Source of the DNA: Vibrio renipiscarius
Lineage (GTDB): Bacteria; Pseudomonadota; Gammaproteobacteria; Enterobacterales; Vibrionaceae
DNA length: 64,000 bases
NCBI RefSeq assembly: GCF_000827885.1
Contig: NZ_JTKH01000003.1
Coordinates: forward strand, 248,001-312,000
Reading direction: 5' to 3'
The stretch's first letter is position 1. The number at the start of each line of letters is the position of its first letter. The position numbers and the translations under genes were made by a program. Below the pieces are notes generated by a model, which saw only the letters and a program-made list of their open reading frames with translations, had not been told where the DNA came from and did no database searches. Of this stretch, positions 34,117 to 42,207 are shown in pieces.

Positions 34117-35061
34117 ATGATGACGAATAACATTGCAGAATGCGCACAAGTGGGCGTGCTATCCGATCCTTCTACATTTGCTGAGTACCTAACGTTTGTA
34201 CTCAACAGCGATACTGACACTGAATCGGTTCAAGATGCACTTTCTCAAATTGCAGGTATTGAAAAATCCATTGCTCAAAAAGATCCCAGCGCCAATTTAA
34301 CCATTACGGTTGGTGTATCAAAAGTAGCATGGCCTTTGGTGTTACCTGATATCGTCTTGCCCAAACACCTTACGACCTTTACCGAAATGGAAGACGGACA
34401 GCGTCACTTCCCAAGTACCGCTGGGGATATCTTTGTGATGATCAAATCAGAACGTATCGACCTGAATTACCAAGCGGCCAAATACCTCTTCGCGGCCTTT
34501 AAAAACGCTGCCGATTTGGTCGAAGATATTCAAGGGTTCAAATATTTGGATAATCGAGATTTAATTGATTTTGTCGACGGGACAGAGAATCCAAAACACC
34601 AAGCCCGCGTGAATGCTGTTTTGGTGCAAGATGAAGCCGAAATCCATCTGGGGGGTAGCTACCTTACCGTACAGCGCTACGTAGACCGAGAAATGTCTTG
34701 GCATGAACAGCCACAACACTACCAAGAGCAAGTCATTGGCCGAACCAAGTTTGACAACATTGAACTGGATGACGACGTAAAACCCGCTTGGGCACATAAC
34801 AACAAGAGTAAAGTGATCATCGACGATCAAGAAATCAAAATGTTGCGTCAGAATCGTCCTTTTGGTAACGCTCTCGAGCATGGCACCATGTTTATTGGTT
34901 TTGCCGCAGACTCGAATGTGATTGAAACCTCGCTGAGACAAATGATGTACGCCGATGAAAACGGCGATTATGACCGCTTATTGGATTTTGTGGATGCGAA
35001 ATCAGGCGCCAATTACTTTGTCTTGTCGCAAGCCGCGATGGATTTATTTGACGACGAATAA
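34117..35061 (+). CDS. yfeX: Dyp-type haem peroxidase (YfeX-like)
   Basis: A 314-residue dye-decolourising peroxidase with two ferredoxin-like domains and one haem. The hallmark G-x-x-D-G region is FVDGTENPKH, whose Asp is the distal acid. The proximal haem His is probably in KPAWAHNNKS, and GGSYLTVQRYVDREMSW and RQNRPFGNALEHG follow the family pattern. There is no Tat or Sec signal, so it acts in the cytoplasm, like E. coli YfeX. Its physiological substrate is not established (porphyrinogens are oxidised in vitro). AAGGG precedes the ATG pair at 34117/34120. A palindrome lies upstream. Confidence 0.88.
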   Translation: MMTNNIAECAQVGVLSDPSTFAEYLTFVLNSDTDTESVQDALSQIAGIEKSIAQKDPSANLTITVGVSKVAWPLVLPDIVLPKHLTTFTEMEDGQRHFPSTAGDIFVMIKSERIDLNYQAAKYLFAAFKNAADLVEDIQGFKYLDNRDLIDFVDGTENPKHQARVNAVLVQDEAEIHLGGSYLTVQRYVDREMSWHEQPQHYQEQVIGRTKFDNIELDDDVKPAWAHNNKSKVIIDDQEIKMLRQNRPFGNALEHGTMFIGFAADSNVIETSLRQMMYADENGDYDRLLDFVDAKSGANYFVLSQAAMDLFDDE

Positions 35062-35090
35062 TCGTTGGCTGCATTCACTTGACTATGAGT

Positions 35091-35137
35091 ACCATGAGAG
35101 TCGCAAAGTGGCATACCACCACCCTCGCTCTCATGGT
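35091..35137. terminator. Compound hairpin between convergent genes
   Basis: ACCATGAGAG (35091-35100) pairs with CTCTCATGGT (35128-35137), and a GTGG/CCAC stem (35108-35119) nests inside. It sits between the convergent yfeX-like and small minus-strand genes. It has no T-run. Confidence 0.4.
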
Positions 35138-35161
35138 GATAACTCAAACAAACAATCACAC

Positions 35162-35383
35162 TTACTGCGCGCTACCGCGGTATTCGATGCGCTCTTCAAT
35201 ATAATCCTCTTCGCTGTACCACATCACGACACCCTCATAGTGATGCTCACGCAAAGCAGCATCAATTTGCGCAGCAATACGCACGGTCATGGTAAACCAA
35301 CCATCCTCGTGTTCCAGCTCTTCAAGCCATTGCGCGGCGATCACCTGTGCTTCTTTGTCTAACTGCAAGCTCATCAAATTCAT
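35162..35383 (-). CDS. Conserved hypothetical small protein
   Basis: A 73-residue acidic protein of unknown function. It is soluble, rich in Glu and aromatic residues, and reads LDKEAQVIAAQWLEELEHED followed by GWFTMTVRIAAQIDAALREH and an acidic WYSEEDYIEERIEY end. No signal peptide or cysteine motif is present. Start 35383 has GGA nine bases upstream; Met4 (35374) is possible. Protein-like composition and a hairpin beyond the stop codon support it as a real gene. I do not recognise its family. Confidence 0.6.
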   Translation of the reverse strand: MNLMSLQLDKEAQVIAAQWLEELEHEDGWFTMTVRIAAQIDAALREHHYEGVVMWYSEEDYIEERIEYRGSAQ

Positions 35384-35687
35384 CGATTATTGTCCATTTA
35401 GAAACGTCTCATTATTACCTAACGTCATCACCACTTACTTCATCTGAAGCCATGGAGACTCCGAGGTTTATTTGGCACGAATCGTAACACAAGTTACCTC
35501 CGGTAGAGAGAGAATCGCCATGACGGATTAAGCGTGAGCAACATTTAAAACAACGCCTAGTCACACGTCTGAGCCCATCACATTTTTTCTATCAAAAAAG
35601 ACTTTTCATTGTCTGGAAGGGATGCCAAAAACGCGGTTTGTGGTAAAGTCTTTTTAATTCCATTAAAAAAATAATCTAGGTTAAATT
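35384..35687. other. Divergent intergenic region with a large inverted repeat
   Basis: AAAAAGACTTT (35595-35605) and AAAGTCTTTTT (35645-35655) form an 11-bp stem around 39 bases, immediately upstream of yajD. It may be a leader structure or a short transcript ending in TTTTT. No other gene is seen. Confidence 0.45.
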
Positions 35688-36032
35688 ATGTCGTCTGATT
35701 ACAACGGTTCTAGCGCCGCTTATGCTCGTCAAGAGCATGGCTACCGCGAAAAAGCACTGAAACTTTACCCTTGGGTATGTGGCAAATGTGCCCGTGAATT
35801 TGTTTACTCAAACTTACGTGAACTTACCGTTCACCACGTTGATCACAACCACACCAATAACCCAGAAGATGGCAGTAACTGGGAGCTTCTTTGCCTATAT
35901 TGCCATGACCATGAACACTCAAAATATCTTGATCACGACCGTTATGGTGTCGCGGCAACCGCTCGTCTTGATGACCACGTTAGCGCAACACATAATCCGT
36001 TTGCAGATCTTGCTAAGATGATGAAAAAATAG
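35688..36032 (+). CDS. yajD: HNH nuclease family protein YajD
   Basis: A 114-residue protein with a compact HNH fold. VCGKCAREF and LLCLYCHDHEHS give the two Cys pairs of the structural zinc site, and LTVHHVDHNHTNNPEDGSNW carries the catalytic His residues. The sequence agrees with E. coli YajD through its length. Its cellular role is not established; DNA nicking is predicted from the fold. AGG lies about ten bases before ATG 35688. A perfect palindrome follows the stop codon at 36064-36087. Confidence 0.87.
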   Translation: MSSDYNGSSAAYARQEHGYREKALKLYPWVCGKCAREFVYSNLRELTVHHVDHNHTNNPEDGSNWELLCLYCHDHEHSKYLDHDRYGVAATARLDDHVSATHNPFADLAKMMKK

Positions 36033-36063
36033 CAAGAAACCGCTCGCTTACCGCTTTAAATGC

Positions 36064-36087
36064 AGACCACATTAATTAATGTGGTCT
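36064..36087 (+). terminator. Perfect palindrome after yajD, probable terminator
   Basis: A 24-bp perfect palindrome (AGACCACATTAA at 36064-36075 and its complement at 36076-36087) follows yajD by 31 bp, with TTCC after it. A tight hairpin or protein site are both possible. Confidence 0.5.
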
Positions 36088-36181
36088 TCCCTACCGATTA
36101 CCGACTTACACGCAAAAGTTACGGTTGAAAAATGTGCGCCACATCACTATAATCCCGCCTCATTTTGTAGGTTTGATATGC

Positions 36182-36859
36182 ATGCACACACCCGAAAAAA
36201 TCATTATTGGCCAATATCGTTGGGATAAACTCAGCAAATATCTCTACCCGAATACGGACGGCGGAGATGACAGCGCTAATAACGGCAAGAGTTTAACGAA
36301 CAAACAGCAAGCGCTTCTTCAGTGCTTATATGACGCTGCGCCAAACACGCTAACTCGTGAAGAACTAACGCTAAGCATTTGGCAATCTGAGCATATCTCA
36401 CAAGAAAGTTTACCTCAGTTAATCAACCGTACCCGTCGTACGTTAGAAGATAATGACAAGTCCATTATTATCAATACGCCAGGCATTGGTTACTCTCTTA
36501 ACTGTATAACCGAACACCCTCAGGCAGACTTGACTCAGGCTGACAGCATACAAGTCATCGAGAATACTGATGATGCTCAGCCGATCAATGTCGTCCGTAG
36601 CACCGCTCAAAAACCTCGGTTATTCTTGGAAAAGAAAAAAATTAGATTTGCGATTGTAGCGCTAATAATAGGGCTCAGCGTATTTAATGCATGGAACTTG
36701 TGCAGTGCGTATTTAGACAAGCAAGCCTTCATAAAAACACGGTTTGCAACGCCATGCACAAATATTGAGAAAACTAACGACAGTAATAAACTCAAAGTCA
36801 CTATTGATAATATCGAATGTATTTATGAAAAAAATAATGAAATCATTTACTGTTTATAA
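36182..36859 (+). CDS. ToxR-like transmembrane winged-helix regulator
   Basis: A 225-residue one-component regulator with a cytoplasmic OmpR/ToxR-type winged helix (residues 37-108: LTNKQQALLQCLYDAAPNTL, recognition region ESLPQLINRTRRTL, wing NTPGIGYSL). A linker follows, then a single TM helix (154-174: IRFAIVALIIGLSVFNAW) and a short periplasmic tail of about 50 residues with three Cys. This is the design of ToxR, TcpP and VtrA. The next gene overlaps its 3' end and encodes a ToxS/TcpH/VtrC-like partner. I chose ATG 36182 with TAGG upstream. Targets are unknown; the nearby leucine-rich-repeat lipoprotein is a candidate by position only. Confidence 0.8.
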   Translation: MHTPEKIIIGQYRWDKLSKYLYPNTDGGDDSANNGKSLTNKQQALLQCLYDAAPNTLTREELTLSIWQSEHISQESLPQLINRTRRTLEDNDKSIIINTPGIGYSLNCITEHPQADLTQADSIQVIENTDDAQPINVVRSTAQKPRLFLEKKKIRFAIVALIIGLSVFNAWNLCSAYLDKQAFIKTRFATPCTNIEKTNDSNKLKVTIDNIECIYEKNNEIIYCL

Positions 36860-37238
36860 GTTCTACATATTTTTGGCGTGGGCATTCATCGCCAACGGGA
36901 TCATGCTATCTGCAACTTACATGCAAAATTCAATATGGGTTGGAACAGTAAAAACCAATGACAAATTGGCCGTCATGCACACCGTTCAATTTAAAGATTC
37001 ACTCGATATCGAATGGACTAATTACACTAATAATTTTAACGCTGAAGACTATGATACCAAATTTTTCAATTACCGCTTCGAGCTACAAGCTCCAAATGGA
37101 AACATGCTTTTCAACGAAGAAATGACGCCTCAAAGCAGTCTTCATCGTTACTTTGCTCTCGATGAGCATTGCACGCTAATTTTCCTAAATCCGTTTAAGA
37201 AAACCGTTCATAATATGTCGATCGGTTGCCTTTATTAA
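36825..37238 (+). CDS. ToxS/VtrC-like periplasmic partner of the ToxR-like regulator
   Basis: A 138-residue inner-membrane protein with a short basic N-terminus, one TM helix (about residues 10-30, VYKFYIFLAWAFIANGIML), and a periplasmic domain of about 105 residues with strand-rich content and a Cys pair near the end (HCTLIF, SIGCLY). Size, topology and overlap with a ToxR-like gene match ToxS, TcpH and VtrC, which bind or stabilise the partner's periplasmic domain. In VtrA/VtrC the pair binds bile salts. ATG 36825 (35-base overlap) or 36837 (23-base overlap) are both possible. No ribosome-binding site is seen, so translation is probably coupled. Confidence 0.7.
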   Translation: MKKIMKSFTVYKFYIFLAWAFIANGIMLSATYMQNSIWVGTVKTNDKLAVMHTVQFKDSLDIEWTNYTNNFNAEDYDTKFFNYRFELQAPNGNMLFNEEMTPQSSLHRYFALDEHCTLIFLNPFKKTVHNMSIGCLY

Positions 37239-37326
37239 TCCGTTTCTCGCGGTCAATTGGCGTTGATCTAAAAGCAATAAAAACGACCTATTGTAATAGA
37301 GCAATCGATAACACTCACCAGTCTCG

Positions 37327-37378
37327 AATGTTACTCAACAATGTTACTCAACAATGTTAATCAACAATATTACTCAGC
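37327..37378. repeat. 13-bp tandem repeat, four copies
   Basis: AATGTTACTCAAC is repeated head to tail at 37327, 37340, 37353 and 37366; the third and fourth copies carry one and two changes. It lies between the ToxS-like gene and the convergent lipoprotein gene. Confidence 0.85.
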
Positions 37379-37422
37379 AATGACACGGGTAACAGCGTCT
37401 TAAGTTCTCTTTCGTCGTCAAT

Positions 37423-37454
37423 CTTGATTAAGCTCGACCTTAATTAAGCTTGAT
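37423..37454 (-). repeat. 16-bp-period tandem repeat, two copies
   Basis: CTTGATTAAGCTCGAC (37423-37438) and CTTAATTAAGCTTGAT (37439-37454). Read on the minus strand both contain AGCTTAAT(C/T)AAG. The 11-mer GAGCTTAATCA recurs at 46410-46420, which links this locus to the repeats near rnhA. Confidence 0.6.
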
Positions 37455-37466
37455 TAGCAAGAGTCA

Positions 37467-38528
37467 CTACTGAATCGCTCTGGTTACCTTCTCCTGCTGT
37501 TCAAGCAAAGTGCGCTGATCAAATGCTAACCTTTCTAAGCCGTTAAATGCACTCGGCAATACCACTTTCGTGAGTTGATTACAGGAAAATGCTCCGGTTT
37601 CAATACGAGCGACTGAATTAGGTATCGTCACATGCGTCAGTTGATTATTCGAAAATGCCGATTTGGCAATAACCTCAAGATCTTCCGGTAATTCCACACT
37701 CGTCAATTTATTATTGGCGAAAGCCTTTGGACCAATACGAACCACCCCATCAGGAATAACCATCGCTTTTAATTGGTTGCCGAAAAAGGCTTCCTCTCTA
37801 ATTCTGGTCACGGAGTTTGGAATCGCAACATACGTTAATTTATTGGCAGCGAAGACTCGACTTGGTAACGTTAGGAGTGATTGAGATAAGGTCAAACTGG
37901 TTATTTTGTTATCGAGAAAAGCACCCAGTCCAATATTCCGTACCGTGTCAGGCACGACTAAACTGGTCAGATTATTATAAGCAAATGCTTTTTGCTCAAT
38001 ACTTTCTACTGACGGCGGAATCACAACGTGAATCAATTTGTTTTCGACAAACGCCAGAGGACCGATAATCGTCACTGAATTTGGGATGGTTACACTGGTT
38101 AACTGATTATAAGCAAAGGTTTTCTTTTCGATAATCGAGAGTGATGATGGGATAGTGACGTGCGTAAGTAAGTTTTTCGAAAACGCATTCTCTTCAATTC
38201 GCGAAATAGATTCTGGTATTGCGATTGCCGTTAGTCGATTCTGACGAAACGCCTGCGGACCGATATGGACAACCGAACTTGGGATATTAACGTGAGTTAA
38301 TTCATGGTTGTAAAATGCTTCAGCGCCAATACTCGTGACAGCAACACCCATCAACTCATCAGGTATAGTAATATTTTTAAATTCTGCGTGATAATGCGTT
38401 ATCGTGCCGGTATGCCGCTCAAAAGTGACATCTTCTTCCGTGAGTTCGTATGAGCTCTTACAGCCAAATAGAGTGAGCGATATAGCCAAAATAGCTATCC
38501 ATGCTCCAACACTGTTTTTTAATTTCAT
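37467..38528 (-). CDS. BspA-type leucine-rich-repeat surface lipoprotein
   Basis: A 353-residue lipoprotein. The signal peptide ends in LFGC with the lipid-anchored Cys at residue 23. About 13 leucine-rich repeats of 22 residues follow, consensus IPxSVxxIGxxAFxxNxLTxVx, the LRR_5/BspA (Treponema) class. These solenoids bind proteins or cell surfaces in other bacteria. A short charged tail (LEQQEKVTRAIQ) ends it. I chose ATG 38528 because it gives a clean lipoprotein signal; an in-frame GTG at 38579 is an alternative, and neither has a good Shine-Dalgarno sequence. Export side and ligand are unknown. Its high repeat identity suggests recent repeat expansion. Confidence 0.85.
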   Translation of the reverse strand: MKLKNSVGAWIAILAISLTLFGCKSSYELTEEDVTFERHTGTITHYHAEFKNITIPDELMGVAVTSIGAEAFYNHELTHVNIPSSVVHIGPQAFRQNRLTAIAIPESISRIEENAFSKNLLTHVTIPSSLSIIEKKTFAYNQLTSVTIPNSVTIIGPLAFVENKLIHVVIPPSVESIEQKAFAYNNLTSLVVPDTVRNIGLGAFLDNKITSLTLSQSLLTLPSRVFAANKLTYVAIPNSVTRIREEAFFGNQLKAMVIPDGVVRIGPKAFANNKLTSVELPEDLEVIAKSAFSNNQLTHVTIPNSVARIETGAFSCNQLTKVVLPSAFNGLERLAFDQRTLLEQQEKVTRAIQ

Positions 38529-38909
38529 AGGTGAAAAGCGAGCAGATCGATTCACAATCAATGTTAATCGACGCACCACACTGCGTTATCCAATCATTCA
38601 AGACGAAAGAATGTACCTGAGAATGAACGCCATCGCACACCAAATTAACATCCATGATACCAATACTTGACTTGCATCATCATATGCAAAATGATTCGCA
38701 CTAAATTCACGCCTTCCGCCCCTACACTTAGATTGAGGCCCCCAAAGATAGTCAATAATTCGGCTAAAATGGCTCGGCGCACGATAGCATAAGCCCTCAC
38801 AGCAACTCTTATGCTAAAATAGTCCCATCAGTAATGAATGAGATCTCATTTGTTTACCTGACGGTAGTGAATTTGTCCTACCCTGATTATTTTATAAGGT
38901 TATAAAAAC
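38529..38909. other. Divergent intergenic region
   Basis: No gene is seen between the lipoprotein gene and the small + strand gene. It contains a dyad overlapping an extended -10 (38785-38820), annotated separately. Confidence 0.5.
38785..38820 (+). promoter_or_regulatory. Extended -10 promoter overlapped by a 9-bp inverted repeat
   Basis: TAGCATAAG (38785-38793) and CTTATGCTA (38808-38816) form a perfect dyad. The right half runs into TGCTAAAAT (38812-38820), an extended -10 element. A repressor at this dyad would block a transcript leading to the small gene at 38910. Confidence 0.45.
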
Positions 38910-39170
38910 ATGAGCAAATTAAGTTCAGCTGAGCGCAAAGCGCGTGACAACGAGCGTTTTTCACAACGAGTGAACGAGCGCCGCGAAAAAGGTGAAGATA
39001 TCGTTGCGTATGCGCTGACGAATAAAAAAGCAGTGAAGTTTTTGACTAAATCAGAAAAGAAAACACTGAACGAACGTAAAGCCGCTCTGCAAGAAGAAAT
39101 CAAACTCAAAGAGCAGGAAGAGCTAAAAAGAATTGAAGAATCGTTTATGGTTGGTCCAAACGAAGACTAA
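38910..39170 (+). CDS. Small highly charged hypothetical protein
   Basis: An 86-residue soluble protein made largely of Lys, Arg and Glu, almost certainly helical and possibly coiled-coil (KKTLNERKAALQEEIKLKEQ). TNKKAVKFLTKSEKK is its most distinctive segment. AAGGTT lies upstream of ATG 38910 and a candidate regulated promoter about 90 bp upstream. I do not recognise a family. The charge pattern suggests a nucleic-acid or ribosome-binding accessory, but that is only a guess. Confidence 0.65.
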   Translation: MSKLSSAERKARDNERFSQRVNERREKGEDIVAYALTNKKAVKFLTKSEKKTLNERKAALQEEIKLKEQEELKRIEESFMVGPNED

Positions 39171-39240
39171 TTTTTTACCCTGCCCAGTTTGCCTTCCATT
39201 CGCATTCTGGGTAGGGGTTATCGTAAAACAAGCGCAAAAT

Positions 39241-39555
39241 CTAAAGACGTATCAGTAAAAACGTTATCGCTAAGATCACGACACAACCCGCCAGCCATGC
39301 CTTACGCAATAATTCCTTTCGCCCGACAACCTCTACAACTTGAGCAATCAACACTCGCCGCTTAATGCATTGACTCAGGCAGAACCACCAGCCCAAAAAG
39401 ATGGCTAACACCCCGGTCATCGAGAGCCCGCCCAGCTTCACAATGAGCAAACACACCGACGTAAACACGAGACTGCTTCTCGTCCAGGCCAATTGGCTTC
39501 GTTCACGCTGTAGACCGATGTCTCGCACAATCCCTGCGCTTATGCGTTCGCTCAT
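39241..39555 (-). CDS. yidG: DUF202 membrane protein, YidG-like
   Basis: A 104-residue inner-membrane protein with three predicted TM segments. The N-terminal RDIGLQRERSQLAWTRSSL is the DUF202 signature (R-x-x-L-A-W-x-R-x-x). It overlaps yidH by four bases and is the last gene of the run that begins with murQ. The function of the family is not known. Confidence 0.8.
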   Translation of the reverse strand: MSERISAGIVRDIGLQRERSQLAWTRSSLVFTSVCLLIVKLGGLSMTGVLAIFLGWWFCLSQCIKRRVLIAQVVEVVGRKELLRKAWLAGCVVILAITFLLIRL

Positions 39556-39890
39556 ATAAGGGCGATCCCACCCAGCACGCCACTCACTACAACCACCACA
39601 CTGGTGAGTAATAATAAGCTTTTACTGTAGTGAAAATTGCCCGCAAGTCGCATCGCTTTCTCATTTTGATACCACCGTAAAAATGCCCAAATAGCGCAGA
39701 ACAATGCGATGATTGCGAGCAAGGGCGATAGCCAGTCAACATAACTCGGCACGGTGGCTAATGTATGGCCCGCAAGTATATCGAGCCCAATGGCGGTGGC
39801 CAAAAAGGCTAACGCCGTACGAATCCACGCGAGGAACGTACGCTCGTTAGCCAGTGAAAAACGGAAGTCTGGATCTTCGCCCATTTTCAT
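39552..39890 (-). CDS. yidH: DUF202 membrane protein, YidH-like
   Basis: A 112-residue inner-membrane protein with three TM segments and the DUF202 opening FSLANERTFLAWIRTALAFL. It begins three bases after the murR stop codon and overlaps yidG by four, so it is cotranscribed with murR. In E. coli yidH-yidG lie away from mur genes. The function is unknown; the fusion to a cell-wall sugar operon is worth noting. Confidence 0.82.
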   Translation of the reverse strand: MKMGEDPDFRFSLANERTFLAWIRTALAFLATAIGLDILAGHTLATVPSYVDWLSPLLAIIALFCAIWAFLRWYQNEKAMRLAGNFHYSKSLLLLTSVVVVVSGVLGGIALI

Positions 39891-39893
39891 CGT

Positions 39894-40745
39894 TTATTTA
39901 TCCTGCTGAATATTACGAATTGTTGTCAGTGCAGTGTTCATACTGCCTTGGTCAATCAAAGTATTGAGTTTGAAATACAGCACATCAAACGCAATCATTT
40001 GCAATAGCTGTGATGTGACCATTCCCAATTGTTCGTGGGTTTCACTGTAGCTATAAGGAATAACATGATCCGAAAGTTGGGCAACTTTTCCACGACCATA
40101 ACGTGTTAATGCGATGACTTTTGCACCGCCCTCTCGCGCCTTTTCAATCGCCGTAATCACTTCTTGGCTATTACCACGAGCTGAGATGACGAGTAAAACA
40201 TCGTGCTCAGTCAGCAAAGACGCTTGCACGATTTGAGTATGGTAATCCGGATTAAAATGCACATTTAAACCCGTACGAATCAATTTATGGTTAATGTCTG
40301 CCGCAACCAAAGCAGAAGTACCGATTCCGGTCAGGACAATTTTGCCACTGCCCATCAATAATTCCGCACACTGATCAATCATGTCTGGCTCAATCAAACA
40401 GAGCGATTGTTCAATTTTTTCCGTAAATAAGCGCTTTGATTTTTCGACAATATCTTGCGTCGAATCTGACAACGATATCTCTTGGTACACTTGAGGCGAT
40501 TGCTGCAATGCAATTTGTTGTGCCGCACCGGCTAGCTGAAGCTTGAGATCCGGAAAACCGGAACAGCCGATACTTTTAGCAAAACGAATGATCGAAGAGT
40601 CACTGATGCCTAATGTCGCCCCCATCTTAGTGGCGCTTTGGCGAGCTAAATCAAAATTCTGCTCAATAATGAATTGCGCGATTTTTTGCTCATTCACATT
40701 CATTGAATGGGCGAGTGCCTTAACCTTATTGATCAGGATGTTCAT
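39894..40745 (-). CDS. murR: MurR/RpiR family repressor of the MurNAc operon
   Basis: A 283-residue regulator with an N-terminal HTH_6 domain (residues 1-75; SATKMGATLGISDSSIIRFAK is the helix-turn-helix) and a C-terminal SIS sugar-phosphate domain (about 125-255; VLTGIGTSALVAADI and VISARGNSQEVITAI). MurR represses murQP, and MurNAc-6-phosphate relieves it. It lies 102 bp after murP and three bases before yidH. A matching inverted repeat overlaps the murQ promoter at 43121-43159. Confidence 0.88.
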   Translation of the reverse strand: MNILINKVKALAHSMNVNEQKIAQFIIEQNFDLARQSATKMGATLGISDSSIIRFAKSIGCSGFPDLKLQLAGAAQQIALQQSPQVYQEISLSDSTQDIVEKSKRLFTEKIEQSLCLIEPDMIDQCAELLMGSGKIVLTGIGTSALVAADINHKLIRTGLNVHFNPDYHTQIVQASLLTEHDVLLVISARGNSQEVITAIEKAREGGAKVIALTRYGRGKVAQLSDHVIPYSYSETHEQLGMVTSQLLQMIAFDVLYFKLNTLIDQGSMNTALTTIRNIQQDK

Positions 40746-40847
40746 TCATTCCCTTATTCACAAAGTCTAACTTTTTATCAAAGCGTAACGTTATGAAATT
40801 ATATAATTAATTGGGACGCCGCTTCAACGAAACCGCGCCCCAGAGTG

Positions 40848-42203
40848 CTATTCTTTAGGTTCCGTAAAACCCAGTATCAGTGATGCGATAAAACCGACCA
40901 CACACGCGCTGAGTACCGCGAGCAAAAAGTGAATAATTTGCCCTTCGCCAACCAATGGGATCAGCGACAACCCGGCGGTGCCAAACGGAATGATAATCCC
41001 AACTTTAAAGGCAGCCATCACCGCGCCACCCGCAAAACCACCGATACAACCCGCTATAAATGTTTTGCCCAGTGGAAGAGAGACGCCGAACAGTAACGGT
41101 TCACCAACACCAAGCACCCCAACTGGCAGAGCACCCGCGATCGTTTTCTTCAAACGTTGGTTCTTGGTTTTAATGTAAACGTAAGCCGCTGCACCAACCT
41201 GCCCCATTCCACCCATGGCGAGAATTGGGAATAGATAGTTCAAGCCAAACGTTTCTAGAATTTGGGCATGAATTGGGATCAAACCTTGGTGTAAACCGGT
41301 CAACAATAAGAAGAGGAAACCACCACCCAGCACACCACCAACCGCAACAGAACCGGCAGAGTCATTCAATAGCGCAGCAGACACTAAGTTGCCTAGCCAC
41401 ATATTGACCGAGTGCGCTATCGGTTGAAGGATGATGAGCGCAACGGCTGATGAAACTAAGATCGTAACCGTTGGGGTAAAGATGAGATCCAGGCTTTCTT
41501 TGCAATGGCTTCTAAACCACAGTTCAAACTTAGATGAAAAGACACACACAAGAAGAACAGCGAACATACCGCCGCCACCAGGTACTAAGGCGTTGCCAAA
41601 CAGCTCAATATTAGACAAACCTGGGCTAGCGAGAATCGCCGCCATGACCGCACCAATTGCCGGTGATGCTTGCAACTCTTTCGCGGTATTCATACCGATC
41701 ATCACCGATAGCACCGCAAACACCGCTCTACCGACAATGTTGAACAGGTCGAAAATATCCGCATGCAGCGCAACAAATTCGGGAGCGACCAGCTTGAATA
41801 TGTTGACTAAACCAAGCACCAAACCACAGCCAATCAATGCTGGGATAGTCGGCACAAAAATAGCCGCTAAGGTATTCAGCGCCTTACGAATCGTCATCGG
41901 TTGCGTCTCAACGCTGTCGCTCGTTGGTGATACGCCACTCTTGTTCATTCGCTTGTTGAGCACGCTCACCACTTTCGCCGCCGTTCCCATACCCGCGATG
42001 ATCTGAAATTGTTCGCCAGCATCAACAATGCCTTTAATGCCTTCCACACGGCGCAATTCTTCACCATTAAATAGCGAACGATCTTTTAGCACAATGCGCA
42101 CACGAGTCATGCAGTTGGTTAACGTTGCCACGTTTTCAAAACCGCCGATGTATTTTTCAATCCCATCCGCGATCACTTCCAAGTGTTCTATCTTATCCGC
42201 CAT
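40848..42203 (-). CDS. murP: PTS N-acetylmuramic acid transporter, EIIBC component
   Basis: A 451-residue PTS permease. The EIIB domain (residues 1-90) has the phosphorylated Cys31 in TLTNCMTRVRIVL. The EIIC domain (about 110-450) has about ten TM segments and the loop GVGEPLLFGVSLPLG, whose Glu binds sugar. MurP takes up MurNAc and delivers MurNAc-6-phosphate to MurQ; it lacks EIIA and uses the glucose-type EIIA (Crr). It starts four bases after the murQ stop codon, so the two are translationally coupled. Confidence 0.92.
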   Translation of the reverse strand: MADKIEHLEVIADGIEKYIGGFENVATLTNCMTRVRIVLKDRSLFNGEELRRVEGIKGIVDAGEQFQIIAGMGTAAKVVSVLNKRMNKSGVSPTSDSVETQPMTIRKALNTLAAIFVPTIPALIGCGLVLGLVNIFKLVAPEFVALHADIFDLFNIVGRAVFAVLSVMIGMNTAKELQASPAIGAVMAAILASPGLSNIELFGNALVPGGGGMFAVLLVCVFSSKFELWFRSHCKESLDLIFTPTVTILVSSAVALIILQPIAHSVNMWLGNLVSAALLNDSAGSVAVGGVLGGGFLFLLLTGLHQGLIPIHAQILETFGLNYLFPILAMGGMGQVGAAAYVYIKTKNQRLKKTIAGALPVGVLGVGEPLLFGVSLPLGKTFIAGCIGGFAGGAVMAAFKVGIIIPFGTAGLSLIPLVGEGQIIHFLLAVLSACVVGFIASLILGFTEPKE

Positions 42204-42207
42204 ACGA

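Noticed and set aside
39178..39216. GC-rich hairpin between the small charged protein gene and yidG as terminator
   Set aside because: The stem has one mismatch and is followed by no T-run on either strand; the T-run lies before it.
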